In this document: piece after piece, positions 18,272 through 27,131 of the stretch
How positions within the stretch are numbered: the first letter of the stretch is position 1
Layout of the letters: the number at the start of each line of letters is the position of its first letter
Assembly: GCA_951812895.1 (NCBI GenBank)
Contig: OX638333.1
Coordinates: 4,072,001 to 4,136,000, forward strand
Source: an uncultured Roseovarius sp.
Lineage (GTDB): Bacteria; Pseudomonadota; Alphaproteobacteria; Rhodobacterales; Rhodobacteraceae
Direction of reading: 5' to 3'
DNA: 64,000 bases
Notes under the pieces: model-generated
Database searches by the model: none
Told to the model about the DNA's origin: nothing
The model's input: only the letters and a program-made list of their open reading frames with translations
Position numbers and translations under genes: made by a program

Positions 18272-18366
18272 GAATTTCTTTGGCAAGTCCAAAGGAGTGA
18301 CCATTTGGCATGGGTCTGGGTTTAAGGGACACTTAGGCCGTAGAAACATGGGACCGGAGAGTGCCG

Positions 18367-19428
18367 ATGGATTTTTCGCTTTTCAATTTGATGACCAAGC
18401 CCGTGGATGGATCAGGCCACGTCGACGTGTTCCAGCAGATGCGCACAATGACGCGAATGGTGGACGAAGCCGGATTTGATGTGGCGTGGTTTGCCGAACA
18501 CCACCTCTCAAACTATAGTATTTCACCGTCACCCCTGATGACCACCGCGCACATGGCAGGCCAGACAAAGCGCATCAAACTGGGCCCTGCCGTGGTGGTG
18601 ATGCCGTTTTACGAACCATTGCGGTTGGTTGAAGATATCTGCCTGACCGATCAATTGACCGAGGGCCGGTTGGTTCTCGGGCTGGGAACCGGGTATCAGC
18701 CGCGTGAATTCAAGAAATTCGGATTTGAGATCGACGACCGGTTGATGCGCGGGCTTGAGATTTGGGATTGCATTGAACAAGGCGTCTATGGTGGCACCGT
18801 CGATTACAACGGCGACCATATCCAGATTCAGGATGCGGCCTTGTCGATTGCGCCGGTGCAGGATCGCATCCGGACCTTCGCTGTCGGCAATGCCCCAGAA
18901 ATGCGCCAGAAAATGATAGATTATGGTGCTGAAACACTGACCACCCCTGCCATCGGGCCGAATTCCATCCTTGCAACCGCGCGCAGGCTCTATCAGGAAA
19001 CGCGGGTTGAAAACGGGTTGAGTGGCGAAGACTTCCCCTTTGCCGTTCAGCGTTATGTCTACGTCGCCAAAGACAAGGCTGATGCCCGGGCCGCTGCCGA
19101 GCAAGTGCTGATCCATGCGCGCATGGCAAACAATATGCGACAGGCCGATCCGCAGATCGACGGCTCTGACCTCAAGATCGTTCCGTTCGAGAATGAGCCA
19201 GATGTCGACACGATCCTTGAGCGCGCCATCATCGGCGATGCAGAAGAGGTCACGAAGCGTATCGTGGCCGAAGCGCGCGAGTTCGGCATCACTCATCTGA
19301 GCGTCTTCATGCAAATCGCTTCGATCCCCTTTGCCAATACGCTGCGCTCGCTTGAGGTCTTCTGTGATCAGGTCATGCCAGCCGTAAACGCGGCCCTTGA
19401 AACGGACCAAACGGCATTGGCGTCATGA
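18367..19428 (+). CDS. Luciferase-like (LLM class) flavin-dependent monooxygenase
   Basis: 353 aa TIM-barrel protein. The ATG at 18367 is preferred over the GTG at 18361 because GGAGAG lies 7-8 nt ahead. Family features: EHH at the active site (WFAEHHLSNY), GPAVVVMPF, RLVLGLGTGYQPREF with flavin/phosphate contacts, and a C-terminal segment with FMQIAS. It uses reduced FMN from a separate reductase, not seen here, to oxygenate a substrate, often at a C-S, C-N or C=O centre. First gene of a five-gene operon; its stop overlaps the next start (ATGA). Confidence 0.86.
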   Translation: MDFSLFNLMTKPVDGSGHVDVFQQMRTMTRMVDEAGFDVAWFAEHHLSNYSISPSPLMTTAHMAGQTKRIKLGPAVVVMPFYEPLRLVEDICLTDQLTEGRLVLGLGTGYQPREFKKFGFEIDDRLMRGLEIWDCIEQGVYGGTVDYNGDHIQIQDAALSIAPVQDRIRTFAVGNAPEMRQKMIDYGAETLTTPAIGPNSILATARRLYQETRVENGLSGEDFPFAVQRYVYVAKDKADARAAAEQVLIHARMANNMRQADPQIDGSDLKIVPFENEPDVDTILERAIIGDAEEVTKRIVAEAREFGITHLSVFMQIASIPFANTLRSLEVFCDQVMPAVNAALETDQTALAS

Positions 19429-20216
19429 ACGCGCCGAACTATTCACTTGAAGGCAAGGTTGTTCTTGTCACCGGTGCCGCGCAGGGCCTGGGTGCCGCGA
19501 TGGCCGAGGCTTGTGCGGGACAGGGTGCTCAGCTTCACTTGCAGGATCTGAATGCCGACGGCGTGCACTCTACCGCCGAGGCACTTCGGGCCAAGGGATA
19601 TGAGGCCAGTGCGACGGCGTTTGATCTAACTGATTTTTCCGCCTGCGAGACGTGGGTCAAAGAGACAGCGGCCAAAACCGGAGTCATCTGGGGATTGATC
19701 AACAACGCAGGTTTCATCAACCATGGCCATGTTACCAGCCAGACGATTGAGGACTATCAATCCATCTACAACCTGCATGTTTTCGCCCCCTTTGTACTGG
19801 CGCGCGAGGCGGGCAAGGTCATGCAGCAAAATCCGGGGCCACAACGCGGGCGGATCGTTTCTGTCTCATCCATAGCGGCTACACATCCCCGCCCAAGCAT
19901 TGGCAACTATGCTTCATCCAAGGCAGCCATCGCGGGCTTGACGCGATCCCTGGCCGCGGATTTCGGCAAAGATGGCATATGCGCCAACGCCATTGCGCCG
20001 GGGTATGTGCTGACAGCGATCAATCGCAAAATCCTAAGCGACAAGGCGTTCGTCCGCCGGATCGAAAACCGCACCCCTGCCGCCCGCTGGGCCGAACCCG
20101 AGGAAATCGCCGGCCCCGCAGCTTTTCTGATGTCCGAGGCCGCGTCTTACATCAACGGCCAGCTATTGGCGATTGATGGCGGGATGAATGCGTTCCTGCA
20201 ATCGAACGAGGCTTAA
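19425..20216 (+). CDS. Short-chain dehydrogenase/reductase (SDR) 1
   Basis: 263 aa classical SDR. It has TGAAQGLG for cofactor binding (about 17-24), NNAG, a catalytic Ser in VSSIA, YASSK for the Tyr/Lys pair, and a C-terminal IDGG. LQDLN at the end of beta-2 has Asp, favouring NAD(H). It overlaps the monooxygenase gene by 4 bp and ends 3 bp before the second SDR, so all are cotranscribed. It presumably oxidises a hydroxyl or reduces a carbonyl in the same pathway. Confidence 0.88.
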   Translation: MNAPNYSLEGKVVLVTGAAQGLGAAMAEACAGQGAQLHLQDLNADGVHSTAEALRAKGYEASATAFDLTDFSACETWVKETAAKTGVIWGLINNAGFINHGHVTSQTIEDYQSIYNLHVFAPFVLAREAGKVMQQNPGPQRGRIVSVSSIAATHPRPSIGNYASSKAAIAGLTRSLAADFGKDGICANAIAPGYVLTAINRKILSDKAFVRRIENRTPAARWAEPEEIAGPAAFLMSEAASYINGQLLAIDGGMNAFLQSNEA

Positions 20217-20219
20217 CGT

Positions 20220-21023
20220 ATGAAGCGCTTGCAAGGCCGCGTCGCACTGGTCACTGGGGCCGGTTCAATGAACGGGGGGCTTGGCAATGGCAAGGCTACG
20301 GCTATTCGTCTGGCTCAGGAAGGGGCCGCAATTTGCGTGCTTGACGTTGATCTGGACGCGGCGGAAGAAACCTGTGCAATAATACGTGCCGAAGGTGGGT
20401 CAGCGGCCGCTGTCGCTGGCGATGTCACCAACGAGGTGCAAGTTTCATCTGCTGTTGCCGAGTGTCTTGGTGAATTCGGCCAGATCGACATTCTGCAAAA
20501 CAATGTAGGCATCTTGCGTGCGGGCGGGGCGATGGATACCTCCGTTGCCGACTGGGATCTGATGGCCCATGTGAATATGAAGGCGGTGTTCCTGCCCACC
20601 AAACACGTTCTGCCGCATTTTATAGAACGCAGGTATGGCATCGTCACTAATGTCTCGTCCATCGCTGGGCAGCGCTATCTTGGCACTCCCTACATTGGCT
20701 ACAACGCCACAAAGGGGTCCATCATTTCGTATACCCGCAACCTTGCGGCGGAGGTCGCCCCGCATGGCATTCGTGCCAATACGGTCCTTCCGGGGTTCAT
20801 CGATACGCCTATGGCGCGCAACATCATCGAACAAAACACTGAAAACCCCAAGCAAATAGACTGGGAAGCATTGGATCAGCAACGCGCTGCCCGCATTCCA
20901 TTGGGCCGGGTGGGCACGCCATGGGATGTAGCGAACGCAGCGGTTTTTCTGGCCAGCGACGAGGCGTCCTATATCACCGGCACCGAAATCACAGTCGATG
21001 GTGGAGTCTCATGCCGAGTGTGA
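20220..21023 (+). CDS. Short-chain dehydrogenase/reductase (SDR) 2
   Basis: 267 aa. The nucleotide-binding loop is lengthened (TGAGSMNGGLGNGKA) and the usual NNAG is NNVG; Ser in VSSIAG and YNATK keep the catalytic triad. LDVDLD suggests NAD(H). It is only distantly like the SDR just upstream, so the two probably act on different steps. Its end overlaps the methyltransferase start by 13 bp. Confidence 0.87.
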   Translation: MKRLQGRVALVTGAGSMNGGLGNGKATAIRLAQEGAAICVLDVDLDAAEETCAIIRAEGGSAAAVAGDVTNEVQVSSAVAECLGEFGQIDILQNNVGILRAGGAMDTSVADWDLMAHVNMKAVFLPTKHVLPHFIERRYGIVTNVSSIAGQRYLGTPYIGYNATKGSIISYTRNLAAEVAPHGIRANTVLPGFIDTPMARNIIEQNTENPKQIDWEALDQQRAARIPLGRVGTPWDVANAAVFLASDEASYITGTEITVDGGVSCRV

Positions 21024-22525
21024 GATCGGGCAGAGCGGCGCGCCTGCGGGATCAATCCGCCGTGCGGCCCCGCCTTGCGCCGGTTCTGAGCAGACTCAAT
21101 CCAGTCGAAGTTGTCGACGCCGAGGCGGTTGAGCGTATTCACGATGCTTCTTGCGCCATACTCGAAGAAGTCGGGATCGAATTTCGTGATCCCATCGCGC
21201 TGAACCACTGGCGCGAGATTGGGGCAGAGGTGGCGGGTGAACGGGTGCGAATTGATCGTGCGATGCTCATGGAACTGATCGCCAAGGCGCCTGCTGATTT
21301 TTATGTGGAGGGGCGCGGTGCGAGTTCCGGCTTTACCATGGGCGGCAACACAACCGTGTTCTGCCCGATGACCGGCGCACCATTTACGCGTGACCTGGAT
21401 GGGGTGCGCCGGTCAACCACCGAGACTGATGTAATAAATTTCGCGCGCCTCACGCAGGCCTGCCCCAGTTTTCATATGGCAGGCGGGTTTACTTGCGAGC
21501 CAATGGATATCGCCGTCCCACACCGGCATCTAGTGATGATGCGGCATCATCTGGTGGAAACTGACTTGCCACTATTTGGGATCGGCACGTCGAGAGAACG
21601 GGCCGAAGACTGCATCGCGATGGCGCGGATCGCGACGGGTGACTTGATGGAAAATGCCGTCGCAATCTGGATGCATGCCTCGGGCAATTCGCCGCTGGTT
21701 TGGGATCAGGCGATGATGGACGGCGCAAGGGCCTTTGCCGATGCGGGGCAGGCTGTTTTGTGCTCTCCTTTCGTTCTGGCTGCGGCGAACACGCCGGCAG
21801 ATGTCGCTGCTACTATTGCGCAGGTCAATGCCGAAGCGTTGGCCGCCATAGCTTACACCCAACTCTATCGCCCAGGCACGCCGACGGTTTACGGCCAATA
21901 TACGGTTTCCATTTCCATGCAGTCTGGTGCGCCAATGGCTGGCACGCCCGAAGTGGCGTTGATCACCTCGGTCATCGGACAGCTTGCACGGAAATATCGC
22001 CTGCCCTGGCGCACCACGGCCAACCATGCCTCGTCCAAATCCTTTGATGCGCAATCGGGTTTTGAGGGGGCGGCAGCCATGATGACCGGAATAAACGCAG
22101 GCGCTAACCTGATGCTCCATGCAGGCGGCTGGGACGAGGGCGGGCTGGTGATCTGCTACGGAAAATTCATCGCCGATGATGAGCAAAATCAAATGATGGC
22201 CAGATACGCCGGAGGTATTTCGTTCGACCGGTTTGACGAGGCGCTTCAGGCCGTGCGCAGGATCGGGCCAGGCGGCCATTATCTTGGCGACAGTTTCACT
22301 CTGGACCATTTCCGAGATGCCTTTGTCATGCCCGAGGTGATGGACTTCTCGAGTTTTGAACAATGGAGCGCAGCAGGTTCTGAAGACATGGCTACAAGGT
22401 GCCGCCGAAAAGCCCGCACGCTGTTGGAAGACTTTGAACCACCCGAATATGAACCCGATATGCGCAATGAGCTGGATGAATTTGTGGCGCGGCGCAAATC
22501 AGAAATCGATCCAACCATCAGGTGA
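21011..22525 (+). CDS. MttB-family (trimethylamine methyltransferase-like) protein, non-pyrrolysine
   Basis: 504 aa from the ATG at 21011, which overlaps the previous gene by 13 bp; longer in-frame extensions are not family-like. It matches the MttB superfamily TIM barrel throughout, including SSKSFDAQSGFE near the active site. The frame has no internal amber codon, so it is not a pyrrolysine enzyme. Characterised relatives demethylate quaternary amines such as glycine betaine, passing the methyl group to a corrinoid protein. No corrinoid protein or second methyltransferase is encoded nearby, so the acceptor is unclear. It pairs with the DddP-like gene 6 bp downstream. Confidence 0.85.
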   Translation: MPSVRSGRAARLRDQSAVRPRLAPVLSRLNPVEVVDAEAVERIHDASCAILEEVGIEFRDPIALNHWREIGAEVAGERVRIDRAMLMELIAKAPADFYVEGRGASSGFTMGGNTTVFCPMTGAPFTRDLDGVRRSTTETDVINFARLTQACPSFHMAGGFTCEPMDIAVPHRHLVMMRHHLVETDLPLFGIGTSRERAEDCIAMARIATGDLMENAVAIWMHASGNSPLVWDQAMMDGARAFADAGQAVLCSPFVLAAANTPADVAATIAQVNAEALAAIAYTQLYRPGTPTVYGQYTVSISMQSGAPMAGTPEVALITSVIGQLARKYRLPWRTTANHASSKSFDAQSGFEGAAAMMTGINAGANLMLHAGGWDEGGLVICYGKFIADDEQNQMMARYAGGISFDRFDEALQAVRRIGPGGHYLGDSFTLDHFRDAFVMPEVMDFSSFEQWSAAGSEDMATRCRRKARTLLEDFEPPEYEPDMRNELDEFVARRKSEIDPTIR

Positions 22526-22531
22526 ATCTAG

Positions 22532-23848
22532 ATGAACCGGTTTTCAATCAAGCAACCCAAAATCACGCCCGGCTTCAAGGCGGACGGCACCCCACTGGAC
22601 AATGACAGGGTGGAAATCGGGCCGACCGACAAAGCATTCAAAGAATGGGCCTTGCTTGGTCTGACACCTCCACATCTACCAACCATGCGAGACTACCGTT
22701 TGGGCCGGGTCGTGCAGGAGCTGCAAAAGCGCGATTTGGCGGGTGTTCTGATGTTTGATCCTATCAATATTCGCTATGCGCTCGATGCCAGCAACATGAT
22801 GCTTTGGACCGCCCATAACTTATCTCGCGCTTCATTCGTTTCGGCCGACGGTTACGCGATCTTGTGGGAACAACACCGCGCCAGCCATCTGGCGGATTTC
22901 CTGCCGAACATCAACGAAATCCGCAAAGGTGGTGCTGGATTCTTTTACTTTGAAACCGGTGACAAGACTGCAGAAAGAGCCCACGACTTTGCCCGTGAAG
23001 TGGCAGATGTATTGCGCGAACATGGCGGCGGCAATCGCAGGCTCGCCGTCGACAAAATAGAAGTTGATGGCGTCGCTGCACTTCAGGCTGAAAACATCGA
23101 CATCATCTCCGGGATGGAAGTAATGGAACATGCCCGCCTCATCAAAGGCCCTGACGAAATCCGCGCGATGCGCTGTGCCTTGGCAACTTGCGAGATTGCC
23201 GTGGCTGAAATGGAAAAGGCCCAAAGACCGGGGATTTCGGAAAACGAGCTTTGGTCGATTCTGCATCGCGAAAACATTGCCCGTGGCGGCGAATGGATTG
23301 AAACCCGCATTCTGAATTCCGGCCCGCGCACCAACCCCTGGATGCAGGAATGTGGCCCAAGGATCATTCAGGCCGGGGACCTCATCGCCTTCGATACGGA
23401 CATGGTAGGCGTCTACTCGATGTGTGCTGACATCTCACGCACCTGGCTTTGTGGCGATGGTCAGCCTACGGATGAGCAAAGACACCTCTACCAGGTTGCC
23501 TATGAGCATATCACGCGGAATTTCGATCTGCTGAAACCTGGCGTCAGTTTCACCGAGATCACGCAAACCGGCCATCGCTTGCCCGAAGAGTTTCGTGCGC
23601 AACGTTATGGCTTGATGCTGCACGGCATCGGCATGTGCGACGAATTCCCCTGCATCTATTATCCCGAAGACTTCATCGAAGGTGCATTCGATTATGTCCT
23701 TCAGCCGGGCATGACACTTTGCGTCGAAGCATACATCGGTGCGGTGGGTGGCAGAGAGGGGGTCAAACTGGAAGATCAAGTTCTGATCACTGAGGATGGT
23801 GCCGAGAATCTCACACACTACCCATTTGACACTAGATTTTTAACTTAG
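22532..23848 (+). CDS. dddP: DddP-like M24 enzyme (DMSP lyase family)
   Basis: 438 aa. It follows the DddP family from end to end, including the N-terminal NDNDRVEIGPT-like segment. From memory, Ruegeria lacuscaerulensis DddP uses Asp295, Asp297, Asp307, His371, Glu406, Glu421 for metals and Tyr366/Asp377 in catalysis. Here Asp288, Asp290, Asp300, His364, Glu399, Glu414, Tyr359 and Asp370 fit with a constant offset of 7. DddP cleaves dimethylsulfoniopropionate to dimethyl sulfide and acrylate. The active site is complete, but its place in an MttB/SDR/monooxygenase operon is unusual, so a related onium substrate is possible. Last gene of the operon. Confidence 0.8.
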   Translation: MNRFSIKQPKITPGFKADGTPLDNDRVEIGPTDKAFKEWALLGLTPPHLPTMRDYRLGRVVQELQKRDLAGVLMFDPINIRYALDASNMMLWTAHNLSRASFVSADGYAILWEQHRASHLADFLPNINEIRKGGAGFFYFETGDKTAERAHDFAREVADVLREHGGGNRRLAVDKIEVDGVAALQAENIDIISGMEVMEHARLIKGPDEIRAMRCALATCEIAVAEMEKAQRPGISENELWSILHRENIARGGEWIETRILNSGPRTNPWMQECGPRIIQAGDLIAFDTDMVGVYSMCADISRTWLCGDGQPTDEQRHLYQVAYEHITRNFDLLKPGVSFTEITQTGHRLPEEFRAQRYGLMLHGIGMCDEFPCIYYPEDFIEGAFDYVLQPGMTLCVEAYIGAVGGREGVKLEDQVLITEDGAENLTHYPFDTRFLT

Positions 23849-24292
23849 CCAATTTGCGCATTTCGTGATGCAAAAAAAGCACCTCCGTTGCGAAGCGCCA
23901 ATAGAAGCCATCAGTACCGTTTCGGAGAAAACTCTTGGCCGCCATTAGCCATCAGTTTATTTCTAATGCCGCGCTGTTTACCAACGTCCGGTTTTGGGAA
24001 GCCGGACGACAGAGTTTGAGACGACGCGAATGTCTGCAAAGGGCCGCTCCTGAAGGTGGCGCATCAGCGAGGCACGCCGGATGCTGCAACGCTTCCGATG
24101 GCCGCGAAGAGCCCAAATTGTCGAATGCTGCGGCGCGGTTGGATGTCCGCTTTGCCAAGGCAGACATTTAGACCTTCGGATGGGGTAGATGTGTTGACAC
24201 CTCAACAGCAACTTCCAAAAGACGGAGTATGGCGCCTATGGGCTGGCCAATTTTTCGCCTAGAAGGTTCTTTGATCATTCAAACGGCAATAC
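23849..24292. other. Gene-free gap, 444 bp, right border of the accessory block
   Basis: It separates the DddP-like gene from the convergent secreted-protein gene. It holds GAATG-N8-GGGCCG at 24028-24046 and the right copy of the 75-bp repeat. No coding sequence is credible. Confidence 0.6.
24041..24115 (+). repeat. 75-bp direct repeat, right copy
   Basis: Identical to 12095-12169 and in the same direction. The sequence upstream is similar only in a degenerate way, so identity over exactly 75 bases points to recent copying or conversion. Confidence 0.85.
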
Positions 24293-25111
24293 CTAATTAG
24301 AGGCACTGATACAGAATGAATTCACCAGTTCTATATCGCTTTGCGTCAAATCGCTCAGCGAAAAGTCAATCCGACCATTCAGGGAACAGCGCCGAACCAA
24401 TTCATCTAACCCCACATTCTGTTCGACTGTTGCGCTGGCGATGGCGACCCCTTGCAGGCTAAGCGAATTGCTCGCTGCCATTGGCTGAAAGTAACCTTCA
24501 AGAAGCACAAGGTCAGGCGCGGGGCCCATGAAGGGGCCTTCCATTGCGGTATCCACCACGATTACACCGTTCTCAAACTGGCCTGAAATGGAGAGAGTTT
24601 TACCTGCTGCAAGACCTGCAAGGACTTCACCTTGCACCGGAACCTGACCAACCAGGCCAAGACCATCATAGACGCCTGTAATCTGAACATTGTCCTGTGT
24701 GACTTCGACAATGCGCGACGCCACGATACCGTCCTTTGACCAGAAACCGTCGACCTGAACTGTTCCCGATGCAGGCAATGCGCCGGTAATTGGTACGCCC
24801 ATAACCTCTCCTGGAGCGGTTATGGGCCCTGTCAAAATGGGCATATGTTGCAATGTCTTGATTTCCCAAGACGCGCCATCTCGACTGGTGCTTAATGCCA
24901 GTGTCATACCCATGCGAAGGTCGTCCAGCGTGCTGAGCCCCTTCAATTCAATGTCGGCCGCAAAGTCAAAGCGCATGCCGCTGACTTCGAAATCATCAAG
25001 GCCGGTGATTTGGCCGATAACGCCAGTACCAATAATGCCCCCTTCTTTTTCTGCAGCGAAAAGGGGCCAAGCAAACAGTAAACACAGGATAGAAATCAAC
25101 ATCCGGATCAT
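24293..25111 (-). CDS. Secreted protein of unknown function, DUF5666-like
   Basis: 272 aa with a signal peptide (about 1-20, cleavage after LFAAE or nearby). It is built of beta-rich units with GxITGLDDFEVSGMRFD and GTVQVDGFWSKDGIV, which resemble the repeated domain of DUF5666 proteins. No catalytic motif is seen. Its start overlaps the stop of the preceding DUF6502-type gene by 4 bp, so the pair is cotranslated. I cannot give a function. Confidence 0.7.
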   Translation of the reverse strand: MIRMLISILCLLFAWPLFAAEKEGGIIGTGVIGQITGLDDFEVSGMRFDFAADIELKGLSTLDDLRMGMTLALSTSRDGASWEIKTLQHMPILTGPITAPGEVMGVPITGALPASGTVQVDGFWSKDGIVASRIVEVTQDNVQITGVYDGLGLVGQVPVQGEVLAGLAAGKTLSISGQFENGVIVVDTAMEGPFMGPAPDLVLLEGYFQPMAASNSLSLQGVAIASATVEQNVGLDELVRRCSLNGRIDFSLSDLTQSDIELVNSFCISASN

Positions 25112-25863
25112 TGGTCTTGCACCTTCTTGTTTACATAGGTTCCGGCGACAAAGAGGGTCATCCCTTCTTCCTTCTGCTGCAAGGCATTTGCTTTCTTGTT
25201 CAAAGCTTGAAGCATGTCTAAGGCCATCCGGTTTGCGTCTTTTTCCAGCTCATCGGCCGCTTCCTTTGACAGGTGAGAATAGCGCAAAGCTTGATCCCAA
25301 TGCTGGGTTTCGCCTGTCAGGTTGCCAACCGTTGTGTCGAGATGAGGCACGAGAGTTGCGACGGCAGCGCGCAATTTTTCATCGCGATCCTGAGGCACCA
25401 TCGAAGCAGTTTCAAAACGGATCAGGCCGTCTTTTTCTATGATGTTGCCGGAGGCAAGCAGGACCGACAGAACGGTTGCAGGGGCCGCGTCGACTTTTGC
25501 CAGACCTACCAGCGCATCAAATCCTGCGTCCCCTTGACGGGTCAGCATACGCGGTTGCCCGTCCTCAAGGTAGTCGGGTTCGTTTTGCCACAAGGTGAGA
25601 ACCCGCGCCGCGGCCGAAGCTTTGCTCGGCGGCTGATTTGCGCCTTCCAGTCTCTTGATGTCTTTTCTATGCACTCCAGTCATGAGGCTGACATGGCTGG
25701 CGGAGACGTCCGGCGTCTGAGCATAAGCTTCCGCCACTAAAGCAGACTTGAGCAATTCGACAGCGCCCGCCAGGCTGATGTCATTTTCGATCATCAATCT
25801 GGCCATTGGCTGTAGCAGAGCCAACAGCATTTGCTCTGAGAGAGTTTTGTCGATCCGTTCCAT
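25108..25863 (-). CDS. DUF6502-type protein
   Basis: 251 aa, soluble, no signal peptide. The N-terminal helical part (about 1-90) includes a helix-turn-helix-like stretch (VSASHVSLMTGVHRKDIKRLEG), so it may bind DNA. It matches the DUF6502 family, which often sits next to DUF5666-like secreted proteins as it does here. The start at 25863 faces a 186-bp gap shared with the YHS gene. Function unknown; a regulator of the secreted partner is a guess. Confidence 0.68.
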   Translation of the reverse strand: MERIDKTLSEQMLLALLQPMARLMIENDISLAGAVELLKSALVAEAYAQTPDVSASHVSLMTGVHRKDIKRLEGANQPPSKASAAARVLTLWQNEPDYLEDGQPRMLTRQGDAGFDALVGLAKVDAAPATVLSVLLASGNIIEKDGLIRFETASMVPQDRDEKLRAAVATLVPHLDTTVGNLTGETQHWDQALRYSHLSKEAADELEKDANRMALDMLQALNKKANALQQKEEGMTLFVAGTYVNKKVQDQ

Positions 25864-26049
25864 TTGCAGGCCATTCTATAGTGAGGGCACAAGATTTTGT
25901 GAATGCAAATTTACTTGTAATGGGAATATTTCCCATTGATAATCATATATGTCATCAGAGACAGTAAATCTAGGCCCGAAACAATAGGAAAGGACCCATT
26001 TGTGCTTCTTTCTGACCCTGATTCTTGCCTCCTAAACAAGGACTGAATT

Positions 26050-26478
26050 ATGAGAAAACTCTTCGCAGCAATCGCAATCTCCGGTTGCTCAGTAATGGCA
26101 TTGCCGGCAACAGCCGGTAATACACTCGGAACCGCTTTCGCTGGCTATGATCCAGTGTCTTATTTCCAGGATGCGCCAGCACAAGGTAAGGCAAAGTTCT
26201 TCCATCTGTGGGACGGGGCACTCTGGGCCTTTAGTACGGAAGAAAACCGTGACACCTACAAGGCAGACCCGGCTGCTTATGCGCCGCAATTTGACGCTTA
26301 TTGCGCATGGGCGGCATCGCAGGGCTACAAACGTCCGGGCGACCCAAATGTGACACAAATGGTGGATGGCAAGCTGTACACATTTGTCCATGAAGGCGCA
26401 CGGGACAAGTGGCGGGCGGACATCGCCAAGCACATCGCTGATGGTGAAACCAACTGGGTTCGCATAGAGCCTTTCTAA
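26050..26478 (+). CDS. Secreted YHS-domain protein
   Basis: 142 aa with a signal peptide (about 1-22, cleavage after PATAG). It has the YHS core (GYDPVSYFQDAPAQGK ... LWAFSTEENRDTYKADPAAYAPQFDAYCAWA). The domain is associated with metal or haem handling in other proteins, but the role of this short secreted type is not settled. Single gene, divergent from the DUF6502 gene. Confidence 0.83.
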   Translation: MRKLFAAIAISGCSVMALPATAGNTLGTAFAGYDPVSYFQDAPAQGKAKFFHLWDGALWAFSTEENRDTYKADPAAYAPQFDAYCAWAASQGYKRPGDPNVTQMVDGKLYTFVHEGARDKWRADIAKHIADGETNWVRIEPF

Positions 26479-26619
26479 GACGACGATTTCTCCAAAGCGG
26501 CGGCCATTAGTGCCGCCGCAAATTCCAATGTTGTGCGTTTTCCGCCACCGTAGCTAGATGCCCAAAAGCAGCCACTACAATCGCACAACTCAAGGTCAGC
26601 TCCGTCCCTCATAGCGGAC

Positions 26620-27129
26620 TTAATCTTGCTTTCCCGCGATCAGGGCAATCGGTGGCACACCCTGCCCCTTCACTTGTTTGGTCACGACATAGGTAAAGTA
26701 GCGGGCGAGGCCGATGCGGGCGTTGAGCATTTCGTCGATCAGCCGCTGATAGGCGTCGATATCGCGGATCACGATCTGCAGGATATAGTCAAAGCCCCCG
26801 CCAAGCGCCCAGCATGCCAGAACCTCGTCGTAGCGTTTTATTGCCGCCTCAAAGGCCTGAAAGCTGGCGGCCGTGTGATCCGAAAGTTCGACCGTAACAA
26901 AGATCGATATATGCGTCCCTAGTTTGCGCAGATTTATGTCTGCACGGTAACGCTCGATCAGCCCGGCCTTTTCAAGTTTCTTCAATCGCTCCCAACAGGG
27001 CGTCGGCGACAATCCCACACGCTCGGCCAACGCTGTTTTCGTTATGCGCCCATCCGTCGAAAGCACCCGAAGAATATCAAGATCACGGGCATCCAGAGTG
27101 ATGGCAGCTGCGTTCGGTTTCGATTTCAT
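26620..27129 (-). CDS. asnC: Lrp/AsnC regulator of the ectoine genes (AsnC/DoeX type)
   Basis: 169 aa. It has an N-terminal winged helix (LDILRVLSTDGRITKTALAERVGLSPTPCWERLKKLEKAG) and a C-terminal ligand-binding ferredoxin-like domain. The ATG at 27129 lies 2 bp after the eutD stop; an upstream start would overlap eutD. In Ruegeria and Halomonas an AsnC-type regulator follows the ectoine-degradation genes and senses a pathway intermediate. That role fits here, although eutE, normally between eutD and asnC, is missing. Confidence 0.87.
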   Translation of the reverse strand: MKSKPNAAAITLDARDLDILRVLSTDGRITKTALAERVGLSPTPCWERLKKLEKAGLIERYRADINLRKLGTHISIFVTVELSDHTAASFQAFEAAIKRYDEVLACWALGGGFDYILQIVIRDIDAYQRLIDEMLNARIGLARYFTYVVTKQVKGQGVPPIALIAGKQD

Positions 27130-27131
27130 AC

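Noticed and set aside
21011-22525. Pyrrolysine-containing MttB
   Set aside because: No in-frame TAG occurs; the whole frame is open with standard codons.
12024-24115. CRISPR array from the repeated intergenic sequences
   Set aside because: The repeats are far apart, degenerate apart from one 75-bp pair, and lack regular spacers or cas genes.
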